7,267 nucleotides of DNA from CAZRIZ01 sp964625885 (GCA_964625885.1 CAZVBM010000019.1:1-7267); one strand, 5' to 3'. Positions 1 through 6,479 are shown, numbered from the stretch's first letter. Made by a program: numbers and translations. Notes: generated by a model from the sequence alone, not told the origin.

Positions 1-227
1 ATATCAGTGATTCATGTAAATAATCAGTATGTTTACAAACCTGAAAAAGGCTTATTTCGGTTGACTAAATTTAAGTAGGGCTTCAGTCTCTTTTAATAGT
101 TATTGATAAGCAGGTCTAGGTATGTCATTTGCTGTTTGCTATCGCATGATGGATGGTTTTGAGTTTGATAATATTTTCCTTTTAGACTGAAATAAAATTA
201 GCTGTTCGTGTTTGGTGGCCGGTGCGC

Positions 228-257
228 TTAAGACATGCGGTTGGCTTGTGGTAAAAT
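228..257 (+). promoter_or_regulatory. Possible extended -10 promoter in the gene-free region
   Basis: TTAAGA (228-233) is followed after 18 bases by TAAAAT (252-257), with TG at 249-250 one base before the hexamer, as in extended -10 promoters. There is no gene directly downstream, so any transcript would be non-coding or a very long leader. The -35 match is poor and the call is tentative. Confidence 0.3.
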
Positions 258-610
258 ATAGGAAATGGAAAACACGGTAGGATTTTCACCCAAGCAAATC
301 GTAGTTGCGCTTTTTTCGTGGCGATGTCTTTTGGCGCAAGAACTAGGTCTTTTGCGGAGCAAGATGTGGCTAAATAATTGTTAGTGAGCGGGTTATTTCG
401 ATGTTTGACATGAGTATATCTTATTTATCTATCCATTGCTTCCAATTTCTCAGCATAGTCGCTGTTTTTAAAGAGATGTAATCTTAAACTAAACTTGACT
501 CAGAGAGCTTGGCTAAACATTAAAAGGCAATTCCAGCTATCTCTTGAATGTTGGTTTGTGCAGTGATTAGGCTAAGTCTTTTTAGGAGCTACTCGGGATA
601 GGGTAGCGCG

Positions 611-692
611 TCAGCCGACTTGTTTGGACTAATTTTTCCGATTTATTGTCGGCTGAGATGGCAATCTAAGCCAGTAAGTCGTAAAAATTAGT
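611..692. repeat. Two interlocking perfect inverted repeats (possible pseudoknot RNA)
   Basis: TCAGCCGAC (611-619) is perfectly complementary to GTCGGCTGA (648-656), and ACTAATTTTT (628-637) to AAAAATTAGT (683-692). The order is A, B, A', B', so the stems cross: if transcribed they would form an H-type pseudoknot (loops of 8, 10 and 26 bases) or two mutually exclusive hairpins. A further 6-base pairing, CGACTT (616-621) with AAGTCG (676-681), offers another alternative fold. Neither 3' arm is followed by a terminator-like T run. The repeats are seen directly; an RNA role is inference. Confidence 0.5.
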
Positions 693-776
693 GTACGATA
701 TGAAAACTTCCAGGAATAGAAAATTTTCGTCTAGTGAATATAAGTAGCGGGGTTTAAAAATGGTAGAAAAACAGCC

Positions 777-805
777 TTGATTTTTTATAACGCTTATGTT
801 ATTAT
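777..805 (+). promoter_or_regulatory. Promoter of the small WxL-like gene
   Basis: TTGATT (777-782), a 17-base spacer and TATTAT (800-805) give a good sigma70-type promoter. Transcription would start near 812, leaving an AT-rich leader of about 48 bases before the start codon at 860. Confidence 0.7.
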
Positions 806-859
806 GTTAAGCAATAAACATTAAATCATAACAATAAGCAAAGGATAAATTGTAAAAAT

Positions 860-1486
860 ATGCAACAAAGCAAAGTTATAAAAAGTGTTATTGCGGTTGG
901 TGTTTTGATGATTACTAGTGGTGGAGCTGTTCTAGCTGCTACCGAAGCTAATTCAAGATTAACTCAGCAAATTAATGCGGGTGTTCTTAGCACTAGTATT
1001 TTGGATGCGACTGGTCAGCCAGTGGCTAATCCGTCATTTGGCATGTCGGCGACAACCGTTTCCAACACAGCAGTCCAAACATCAACTGGCGCGCTTGGCA
1101 CTAATGAACAACGTCTAACTGTTGATAATCCGGGTGCTGCAAATAATGGTTGGACCTTGGCATTAGCCGGTGCTGCTGGCGCTAAGTGGACTAGTGGCGC
1201 GAATAATTATCCGTTTAATGCGGCTGCTTCAGATCAAGGTCAGTTGTCGATTACTTCAGCTGGTACTGTCACGCCAGTGATTGGTGACACGACTGGTGTG
1301 AGTGGTGCTTCAACTAGTACTTTCAGCAACACCACCTCATCGATCACAATCATGGATGCCGCCAGCAACTCAGCTGATGTCTGGAATGGCTATATTACTG
1401 GTATTGGCTTGAGTCAAACTGTGCCGGTGGGAACACCAGTTGGGGCTTATACTTTAAACTTAGTTCAGACAATTACCGCTAAGTAA
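860..1486 (+). CDS. Small secreted WxL-like surface protein
   Basis: This 208-residue protein is probably exported and held non-covalently on the cell wall. It has a Sec signal peptide: Lys5 and Lys8, a hydrophobic core at about 10-25, and likely cleavage after VLA at residue 26. The rest is a Thr/Ser/Gly/Asn-rich beta-type module without cysteine. It resembles Firmicutes WxL domains: WTL at 98-100 fits the first W-x-L motif, and the C-terminal GAYTLNLVQTITA sits where those domains carry YxxxLTWxL, but the second Trp-x-Leu is not conserved. The C-terminal 190 residues of the 2735-4450 product share the same order of motifs (an NPxF segment, GW-x-hydrophobic, GQLSI, and a Y-x-L ending in TITA). 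AAAGGA at 840-845 is the nearest ribosome binding site, with a rather long 14-base spacing. It has its own promoter and terminator, which suggests abundant separate expression. A pilin or S-layer-like subunit is an alternative role. Confidence 0.75.
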   Translation: MQQSKVIKSVIAVGVLMITSGGAVLAATEANSRLTQQINAGVLSTSILDATGQPVANPSFGMSATTVSNTAVQTSTGALGTNEQRLTVDNPGAANNGWTLALAGAAGAKWTSGANNYPFNAAASDQGQLSITSAGTVTPVIGDTTGVSGASTSTFSNTTSSITIMDAASNSADVWNGYITGIGLSQTVPVGTPVGAYTLNLVQTITAK

Positions 1487-1501
1487 CTTGTAGTTACAAT
1501 C

Positions 1502-1540
1502 AAAACACATCTCTAAATTGGAGGTGTGTTTTTGTTTTTG
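1502..1540 (+). terminator. Rho-independent terminator after the small WxL-like gene
   Basis: A 12-bp stem (1502-1513 with 1521-1532, one G-U pair) and a 7-base loop are followed by a T-rich tail (1529-1539). It lies 16 bases after the stop codon. Read-through or the promoter overlapping it would feed the next two genes. Confidence 0.8.
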
Positions 1541-1547
1541 CTATAAT
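1518..1547 (+). promoter_or_regulatory. Extended -10 promoter of the WxLIP-like gene
   Basis: TGCTATAAT (1539-1547) is a perfect extended -10 element. A weak -35, TTGGAG (1518-1523), lies 18 bases upstream, inside the loop and 3' arm of the preceding terminator. Transcription would start near 1554, right at the ribosome binding site, giving a leader of only about 13 bases. Confidence 0.6.
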
Positions 1548-1553
1548 AATGCT

Positions 1554-1562
1554 AAAGGAAAG
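1554..1562 (+). promoter_or_regulatory. Ribosome binding site that fixes the start at 1567
   Basis: AAAGGAAAG lies 7 bases (counted from AGGA) before ATG 1567. An in-frame ATG at 1549 lies upstream of this site and of the predicted transcription start, so it cannot be the start if the promoter call is right. Starting at 1567 also gives a cleaner signal peptide. Confidence 0.75.
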
Positions 1563-1566
1563 AATT

Positions 1567-2733
1567 ATGATAAAAAATAAAGTTTTTAATTATAGCTTGG
1601 CTGTAGTCTTAGGGACTGTTATATTGCTGAGCGAAACAACTTTAGCGGCTGGTGGAATCGGTGGGCGACCGGCTTATCCAGATGCGACTAACGAACGTAC
1701 GCAGTCAATTTTTATAATGACACTTGAGCCTGGCGAAGCAAAGAAAGACGGCGTGCGTGTAATAAATAGTACTGATAAAGAACAGACAATTGAATTATAT
1801 GCCGTTGATGGTATGCTGACCGATACTGGTTCGTACACCTGTCGTCAAAAAGGCGACCCAATTGTTGACGCTGCTAGTTGGATTAAACTTGATAGTAATC
1901 GCCTGACTTTGGCGCCTAACAGCAACCAAGTAATTGATTTTACGGTAACTGCACCAACTAGGGGTGCTGACGTAGGTGAGCACAGTGCTTGTATAGTTTT
2001 TCAAACCCCAGATGATGAAGATGTTTCAACTACTGGTAGCATTAGTCTAAAGACCCGTCAAGCAATTAGGGCAGCAATTACAATTCCGGGCGAACTTAAA
2101 CGTGAAGTAAAGATTACTTCTTTTGCTTATAAAATTGATGACAATCCTAATAACCAAAATGGTAAAATGCCAGTTTACGAAATAGGTTTGAACAACACCG
2201 GTAACGTTTCGGCCGATACGGATATTAAACTGTCTGTTAAAAGCCTAATCTTTGGTCGTGAAATCTTTCAAGACGGTGGAATTTTCCCAGTCATCGCTGG
2301 CAACGACTTACGCTTAAACTTCAAACAAACCAAACGACCGCTGTTTGGCGGTTGGTATAAAGCTCAAGTTAGCGCTTCTTACGATAAAGACCCGACTCGC
2401 TTTGGTATTCGTGAAAGCCAAGTGGTGGTTTTAAGGAGTCAGGAGCTTACAATCTTTATTATGCCGTCGGCAGTTGGAGTACTAATTATCATTGGTGCAT
2501 TGTTGATTTTGTTTGCGGTTCTAGCCTGGTTGATTCTTAAGCGAAGACAGCAACGACAAGCGCGAAGAAACAGTCAAGTTTATGAAGTTCAAACTGGCGA
2601 CACACTGCAACAAGTGGCTAAGCGTTATCATCTAAGCTGGCAAAAAATTGTAAAACTTAATAATCTAAAACCGCCATATGAATTAAAGGTTGGGCAGACA
2701 ATCTTTTTACCGATTAAAAACAAAAAGGATTGA
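1567..2733 (+). CDS. DUF916/WxLIP-like membrane protein with C-terminal LysM
   Basis: This 388-residue protein probably binds or presents the WxL-like proteins at the cell surface. In order: signal peptide (1-27, cleaved after TLA); a DUF916-like beta-sandwich (about 43-165) with the family's pattern of a PGE segment, a VxNST strand, a W-x-K-L segment and an LAPN turn; a second beta domain in the DUF3324 position (about 166-292) with the NNTGN turn; a transmembrane helix (about 299-324); a basic stretch of Lys and Arg (325-334); and a LysM domain (about 338-382) with the hallmark VQTGDTLQQVAKRY and a VGQTIFLP ending. Two cysteines (92 and 142) fall within the DUF916-like part and could pair. 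Firmicutes WxLIPs normally end just after the helix, so the LysM tail is unusual. By the positive-inside rule the tail would face the cytoplasm, which is puzzling for a peptidoglycan-binding domain. The gene is followed by the large WxL-like gene after one base. Confidence 0.8.
   Translation: MIKNKVFNYSLAVVLGTVILLSETTLAAGGIGGRPAYPDATNERTQSIFIMTLEPGEAKKDGVRVINSTDKEQTIELYAVDGMLTDTGSYTCRQKGDPIVDAASWIKLDSNRLTLAPNSNQVIDFTVTAPTRGADVGEHSACIVFQTPDDEDVSTTGSISLKTRQAIRAAITIPGELKREVKITSFAYKIDDNPNNQNGKMPVYEIGLNNTGNVSADTDIKLSVKSLIFGREIFQDGGIFPVIAGNDLRLNFKQTKRPLFGGWYKAQVSASYDKDPTRFGIRESQVVVLRSQELTIFIMPSAVGVLIIIGALLILFAVLAWLILKRRQQRQARRNSQVYEVQTGDTLQQVAKRYHLSWQKIVKLNNLKPPYELKVGQTIFLPIKNKKD
2724..2729 (+). 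promoter_or_regulatory. Ribosome binding site that fixes the GTG start at 2735
   Basis: AAAGGA overlaps the end of the preceding gene and lies 5 bases before GTG 2735. The in-frame ATG at 2690 lies inside the upstream gene's LysM coding region and would add 15 polar, basic residues before the signal peptide, so GTG is the better start. Confidence 0.7.
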
Positions 2734-2734
2734 C

Positions 2735-4450
2735 GTGCTTAATAATAAGAGAGTTGGTTTCTCGTTACTAAGTTTGTATCTGTTTGTTGTTATTGCTAAT
2801 TTATTATCTGGTCGTGATTCTGTACAGGCTGTAACTATCGAAACTCAAACTAAACTGCCTGGCTCATGTCAATCAGTTAGTAATGGTTCTGTCACGCATT
2901 GGACTAACCCCAACGATGCTCGATTTAAGAACGATGGTGTGTATGCCAGAGCGGCTCTCGGATTTTTTTACTCCGAAAGCAATGATTTACGTTGTTCGCA
3001 ATACAATTTTCAATTGCCTAGTAACGCGGTGGTATTGGGCATTCGAGCGGACGTTAATCGCCGGCGCAATCGCAACAATGTTACTGAACCAAATGTACGT
3101 TTAATGAAAAATCTTAGTCCAATTGGTGTGGCGACAACTAGTGACGTAGCTTGGAGCTCAAACTATACAGTAGCGTCGTTTGGTGGTGATGACTATTTAT
3201 GGGGTACGACCTGGACGGCTAGTGAAGTTAACGCCGACGGTTTTGGGTTGTCGTATAACGTTAAAAAGCCGAGTTGGTCACAATCAGCTAATATTGATGT
3301 TGATTATATTGAACTAACCGTGCGTTATCAGGTGCCACGTTTTTCTCAAGTGGCCTATCAGTGGTTTAGCAATACTGACTCTATTGCAGTTGGTTCAGCT
3401 CTGGCCGGGGTTAATCAGGGGCATAATCCAGATGCGATTGATTTAGCCTGGCGTTTGCGAACGTTGCTGCATCTAGACATCGGTTCGCAACCAGCTAATT
3501 CAAAACAATTTCGTTTACAATACGCACGGCGCGGTGCTGATGGGGTCTGTGACGCTAGTGCAAGTGATGAGACTTATGCTGATGTGGGCTCTGACACACC
3601 AATTAGGTTTTTTGACAACCCTAGCGTGGCTCATGGTGCTACACCCACACCAGACTCAAGCCTGTCACACCAAGGACATACTATTATTTCGCAACAATAT
3701 GCCGAGAATGCACTAGTTAGCTTATCCAGCACTGTAGCTGGTTCGGATGACGCACTTTATGATTTTGCTTTGTCGGCTGATCCATTGCAATACGGTCAAA
3801 CTTTTTGTCTACGCGTGATTAATCAAGACGGTTCTTTGCTTGACGGCTATGACAGTCTGCCAGAAATTACCCTACCACCACTTGGTACCTTGTCGGTTGA
3901 CTTTATTGATAATCAAGGTTTGGTGGTTAATAATCCGACTTTTAGTTTTTCTGGCTTACCGCCACTAGCTAATTGCCAAGTTTCGCAGGCAATTTTTGGT
4001 AGTAGCTCTGGTAATCGTTTGCAAATTCGTCGTGACGGTTATATTCCGACTGGCTGGAGTGTATCAATTGCGCCAATTGACGGCACGACTTCTGTGTGGA
4101 GTAGTGATGCGGGCGAATATTACGACTTTAACGACCCGTCAGGCAGTCCAGCCGGGTGCGCTAATGGTTTAGACGGTGATTTGTTTGCTGGCCAACTATC
4201 AATTGCGCGGGGCACTACGCAAATGACGACTAATTGTAACTTATCTGGCCTAAGTTATAATTTGGGTACGGCCAGTTTTTCCAGTGGCGTTAACGATGCT
4301 ATTACATTAGTCAACGCCGCTGCTAATACGATGCAATCAACCGATTGTTGGTATAATCTTTTCAATACCAGCTTAAATCAAACTATTCCGGCTTCACAAG
4401 CACCAGGTATTTATAGTCTAGACATGGTAGTGACTATTACCGCTCAATAG
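2735..4450 (+). CDS. Large secreted multidomain protein with C-terminal WxL-like module
   Basis: With a GTG start the product has 571 residues and is probably a surface-displayed binding protein. Regions: signal peptide (1-32, ending VQA); a jelly-roll-like domain (about 33-201) with WTNPNDARFKNDG, VRLMK, DDYLWGTTWT and a closing VDYIELTVRY strand, a pattern I associate with bacterial surface and phage-related proteins; a second beta domain (about 202-381) beginning YQWFSNTDS, with RLRTLLHL, FRLQYARRG and CLRV; and the WxL-like module (about 382-571), related to the small protein encoded at 860-1486. In the module the first motif is WSV (441-443) and the C-terminus is YSLDMVVTITAQ. Eight cysteines at 45, 87, 272, 358, 414, 475, 501 and 538 could form four disulfides, in contrast to the cysteine-free small protein. 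It corresponds in layout to the large WxL proteins of Firmicutes, where variable N-terminal domains bind ligands. No catalytic motif was recognised. Confidence 0.75.
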   Translation: MLNNKRVGFSLLSLYLFVVIANLLSGRDSVQAVTIETQTKLPGSCQSVSNGSVTHWTNPNDARFKNDGVYARAALGFFYSESNDLRCSQYNFQLPSNAVVLGIRADVNRRRNRNNVTEPNVRLMKNLSPIGVATTSDVAWSSNYTVASFGGDDYLWGTTWTASEVNADGFGLSYNVKKPSWSQSANIDVDYIELTVRYQVPRFSQVAYQWFSNTDSIAVGSALAGVNQGHNPDAIDLAWRLRTLLHLDIGSQPANSKQFRLQYARRGADGVCDASASDETYADVGSDTPIRFFDNPSVAHGATPTPDSSLSHQGHTIISQQYAENALVSLSSTVAGSDDALYDFALSADPLQYGQTFCLRVINQDGSLLDGYDSLPEITLPPLGTLSVDFIDNQGLVVNNPTFSFSGLPPLANCQVSQAIFGSSSGNRLQIRRDGYIPTGWSVSIAPIDGTTSVWSSDAGEYYDFNDPSGSPAGCANGLDGDLFAGQLSIARGTTQMTTNCNLSGLSYNLGTASFSSGVNDAITLVNAAANTMQSTDCWYNLFNTSLNQTIPASQAPGIYSLDMVVTITAQ

Positions 4451-4461
4451 TTATGCAAGCC

Positions 4462-4489
4462 TCGACTTTTTACTTTCTATCTATACTAT
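4462..4489 (+). promoter_or_regulatory. Possible promoter of the peroxiredoxin gene
   Basis: TCGACT (4462-4467), a 16-base spacer and TACTAT (4484-4489) form a moderate promoter; TATACT (4482-4487) is an alternative -10. The -10 lies within the small palindrome CTATACTATAG (4481-4491), which could be an operator or chance. No clear terminator separates it from the surface gene, so some read-through is possible. Confidence 0.45.
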
Positions 4490-4515
4490 AGAGGCAAGAT
4501 GAAGGAAAGGATCGT

Positions 4516-5208
4516 ATGGAAAATTGTAATTGCGAAACTGAGACAAATCGTATTCCATTAATTGGAGAAGTGTTCCCTGAAATGGTAGTGCAAACTACTC
4601 ATGGTCCAAAAAATCTACCAGCTGACTATGCTGGCAAGTGGTGGGTGTTGTTTAGCCACCCAGCTGATTTCACCCCAGTTTGCACAACCGAATTTGTAGC
4701 ATTTCAAAAGCTCTATCCCAAATTTCGAGAATTAAACTGTGAATTGCTTGGTTTGAGCATGGATCAGGTTTTTTCGCACATTAAATGGGAAGAGTGGATT
4801 AAAGCCAATTTTGACACGCAAATTGAGTTTCCAATTATCGCTGACACAGGCGCAATGGCAACTCGTTTGGGCTTTTTGCACCCTGGTCAAAGCGGTCACG
4901 ATACTAATACGGTGCGTGCTGTGTTTGTAATTGACCCAGAAGGCAAAATTCGGACTATTCTGTACTACCCGCAAGAATTGGGTCGCAACATGAGTGAGAT
5001 TGTGCGAATTGTTAAGGGCCTACAAACTGTGGATGAAAACAAAGTGGCTTTGCCAGCTAACTGGCCAAATAACGAGTTGTTTGGCGAAGACGTGATTGTG
5101 CCGCCGGCCAAAGATGTTACAGCGGCTAAAGAGCGTTTTGAGCGAGCTAAAGCCGGTGAGTTTACTTGTGTGGACTGGTGGTTGTGCCACAAGCCACTTA
5201 AGAAATAG
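4516..5208 (+). CDS. Peroxiredoxin, Prx6 family (archaeal-type)
   Basis: This 230-residue thiol peroxidase reduces hydrogen peroxide and organic hydroperoxides in the cytoplasm. The active site PADFTPVC gives Pro49, Thr53 and the peroxidatic Cys56; the conserved Arg is Arg134 in NTVRAVFVIDP. YYPQELGRNMSEIVR (150-164) and the long C-terminal arm (about 165-230) are hallmarks of the Prx6 family. The arm ends with CVDWWLC (Cys218 and Cys224). Paired C-terminal cysteines are known in archaeal-type Prx6 proteins, where they take part in resolving the oxidised Cys56, so a 2-Cys mechanism is likely. Length is normal and the protein looks intact. Two overlapping ribosome binding sites (AAGGA at 4502-4506 and AAAGGA at 4506-4511) precede the ATG. 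The adjoining reductase fragment on the opposite strand hints at a former electron donor, but that gene is broken. Confidence 0.95.
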   Translation: MENCNCETETNRIPLIGEVFPEMVVQTTHGPKNLPADYAGKWWVLFSHPADFTPVCTTEFVAFQKLYPKFRELNCELLGLSMDQVFSHIKWEEWIKANFDTQIEFPIIADTGAMATRLGFLHPGQSGHDTNTVRAVFVIDPEGKIRTILYYPQELGRNMSEIVRIVKGLQTVDENKVALPANWPNNELFGEDVIVPPAKDVTAAKERFERAKAGEFTCVDWWLCHKPLKK

Positions 5209-5220
5209 GCTTTACGTTTA

Positions 5221-5256
5221 AAAATCTCCCACCAACGAGTGGGAGATTTTATTTTA
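5221..5256. terminator. Bidirectional terminator between convergent genes
   Basis: A perfect 12-bp stem (5221-5232 with 5239-5250) around a 6-base loop is flanked by A runs on the left and T runs on the right, so it can stop transcription from both sides: the peroxiredoxin gene on the plus strand and the reductase remnant on the minus strand. Confidence 0.9.
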
Positions 5257-5265
5257 ATTAAATTC

Positions 5266-5577
5266 TTATAATAATTTTTCTGCCGCAATAGCAATTAGCT
5301 CGTTTACTGACAAGAAAGTACGTGGGAGATTTAATAATTCTTTAGCGGTCATCTCAGCTCGGATGATCAGCAACAATTCGTGAATAATGGTTTCGGCTTG
5401 CGGTGAAATAACAGTGGCACCAATAATTTGACGTCGACTGTTGGCTACCAGTTTAACAAAACCGTTCTCCTCTGGTGCAACTAGGCTATAAGGTGATTCC
5501 CGGAGATTAGCTAGGGCAGTACGATGGTCAATACTTTGGCGATCTTGTTGCATATCTAGAGCGAAATGAGTTAGCGG
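5266..5577 (-). pseudogene. C-terminal fragment of a flavin disulfide reductase
   Basis: The 104-codon open stretch (ATG at 5553, stop at 5266-5268) matches only the C-terminal dimerisation domain of pyridine nucleotide-disulfide oxidoreductases such as mercuric reductase or dihydrolipoamide dehydrogenase. Recognisable segments are ENGFVKLVANSR, IIGATVISPQAETIIHELLL and IRAEMTAKELL. The usual length is about 450-470 residues; the FAD-binding and NAD(P)-binding parts and the redox CxxxxC motif are all missing. The reading frame stays open upstream of the ATG to a TGA at 5578-5580, and family-like residues seem to continue there. There is no ribosome binding site before the ATG. The conserved His of the family's H-x-x-P-T motif is also absent (LPRTFLSVNE instead). 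It is therefore most likely a dead remnant. A small stand-alone protein is possible but unlikely. Confidence 0.75.
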
Positions 5578-5886
5578 TCACAGTAACTAGGTTAGCCAAC
5601 GATTAGATGGTGGGTGGCAAGGGTATTCAGGGGGAGTAGTCATACCGTATTGCGGTTATAACTTCCTCTATCGTCCTGAGCCAGACTAGATACCTTGTCT
5701 CTATGTACCACACGGCCAACTGCATTATAAGACGGTTATATCGGCAATTAAAGAGAACGCATCAGCAAGCTAGAGATAGGCATTAACTTTGCAGCTAATC
5801 GGATACAGGATTCGTAATTCAATCATCACAGCTATAATAGGTATTATCTGAAAATCATACGTTTTATTTACAGAGAAACTAGTTTA
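5578..5886. other. Gene-free, probably decayed DNA behind the reductase fragment
   Basis: No gene is visible on either strand. On the minus strand one frame reads YGMTTPPEYP just before 5613, roughly where the reductase family has its PEVAxVG segment. It is followed by stops, so this may be a frameshifted remnant, but the match is weak. A full reductase would need about 1.4 kb, so most of it must have been deleted before the neighbouring minus-strand gene. Isolated TATAAT-like hexamers occur (5833-5838 plus; 5724-5729 minus) without good -35 partners. No clear terminator for the 5887-6414 gene was found here. Confidence 0.5.
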
Positions 5887-6414
5887 CTATTTGAAACGTA
5901 TTGGTATCTCAACTCGATCGGCGTTTGCCGCTAGATCTGAGGGGTTGGATTTTTCGATGATGAGATAGCCTGTGCTAGTTTCAGGATCGCTAAATTCTAA
6001 TTGGGCAGAAAAGGGCACTTGAGATTCGGTCATCCAGTCTCCGGTCAGCGTTGCAGGCGCTGTAGTTATCAATTGGCGATTAGCATCGAGAAGGTGTATT
6101 GGAAAGCTGGCTTCAAATGACCAGCTGCCAGGTACAGTACCTTTGACGACCAAGGGGCTGGTGACTTGACTTCCTGACGATGGATGGCTAACTATGATCG
6201 ATTTGCCGCCCTCGGATGTGTAGGCGGTTGTTGGCTGCGGTTCGTCGGTCGATGGTCGATCTTCGTCCTTGTCTTTTGTCTGTACGGGTGGGCTCGAATT
6301 TGGCTGTGGGCTGTTGTCTGATCTGTAGTACAGCCAGGCAAACCAGCCTGCCAGGGCTAGGGCGACGGCCAGTGAAACCGCCAAGATGATTGAGAGAGTT
6401 GATCTAGTTTTCAT
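5887..6414 (-). CDS. Membrane-anchored Gmad2-domain protein
   Basis: This 175-residue protein of unknown exact function is anchored in the membrane with its domain outside. Residues 7-29 form one hydrophobic helix after MKTRS, either an uncleaved anchor or a signal sequence; no clear cleavage or lipobox cysteine is seen. A Pro/Ser/Asp/Glu-rich flexible linker follows (about 31-70). Residues 72-175 fit Gmad2, the immunoglobulin-like domain first described in spore germination proteins: SHPSSGSQVTSPLVVKG, GSWSFEASFPIHLLD, GDWMTE, VPFSAQLEF and a closing EIPIRFK strand. The domain is common in non-spore-forming bacteria, so germination is not implied. An ideal ribosome binding site and a TTGACA promoter lie upstream, and the gene is divergent from hsp20. 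Possible roles are envelope protein-protein or sugar binding; the sequence does not decide. Confidence 0.85.
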   Translation of the reverse strand: MKTRSTLSIILAVSLAVALALAGWFAWLYYRSDNSPQPNSSPPVQTKDKDEDRPSTDEPQPTTAYTSEGGKSIIVSHPSSGSQVTSPLVVKGTVPGSWSFEASFPIHLLDANRQLITTAPATLTGDWMTESQVPFSAQLEFSDPETSTGYLIIEKSNPSDLAANADRVEIPIRFK

Positions 6415-6419
6415 ACTGT

Positions 6420-6427
6420 ACCTCCTT
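6420..6427 (-). promoter_or_regulatory. Consensus ribosome binding site of the Gmad2 gene
   Basis: On the minus strand AAGGAGGT, the full anti-16S consensus, lies 5 bases before the ATG at 6414. It is the strongest ribosome binding site in the window and suggests efficient translation. Confidence 0.85.
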
Positions 6428-6435
6428 GTATTCTT

Positions 6436-6464
6436 ACTTTATTCTCGTTAGAGAAGGTTGTCAA
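6436..6464 (-). promoter_or_regulatory. Promoter of the Gmad2 gene
   Basis: On the minus strand a perfect TTGACA -35 (6459-6464) is spaced 17 bases from TAAAGT (6436-6441). The spacer contains the perfect inverted repeat TTCTC-GTTA-GAGAA (6442-6455), placed where a repressor could block RNA polymerase. Its -35 lies 15 bases from the CIRCE element of the divergent gene. Confidence 0.7.
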
Positions 6465-6479
6465 TAGCTGTAGATTTTG

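Larger units (their letters stand above)
1..776. other. Gene-free region
   Basis: No reading frame of convincing length, start context or recognisable product is seen on either strand; stops are frequent in all frames. No tRNA, rRNA, tmRNA, SRP RNA or RNase P hallmark was recognised by eye. The region holds a possible extended -10 promoter (228-257), several small inverted repeats (for example TTGCGC at 305-310 with GCGCAA at 334-339) and the interlocking repeats at 611-692. Such a long empty stretch is unusual if this is a compact CPR genome. It could be a decayed gene, an unrecognised structured RNA, or a long regulatory region of the surface locus. Confidence 0.6.

Noticed and set aside
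292..316. Short hairpin followed by six T residues as a terminator
   Set aside because: The stem is only about 4-6 bp with a 2-base bulge, so termination is doubtful.
405..431. Perfect TTGACA at 405-410 as a promoter
   Set aside because: The best -10 candidate (TATCTA at 426-431) has a 15-base spacer and no gene follows; too weak to list.
1549..1566. Earlier ATG start for the WxLIP-like gene
   Set aside because: It lies upstream of the ribosome binding site and overlaps the -10 box; it adds charged residues before the signal peptide.
2690..2734. ATG start for the large surface protein inside the preceding gene
   Set aside because: No ribosome binding site fits it, and the added residues are just the other frame of the LysM coding region; GTG 2735 has a proper ribosome binding site and signal peptide.
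4965..5294. Minus-strand open frame over the end of the peroxiredoxin gene and its terminator
   Set aside because: It runs antisense to a well-supported gene and through a terminator hairpin, and its product has no recognisable features.
5876..5885. AAACTAGTTT palindrome after the Gmad2 gene as a terminator
   Set aside because: With no loop it cannot form a hairpin and there is no T run on the minus strand.
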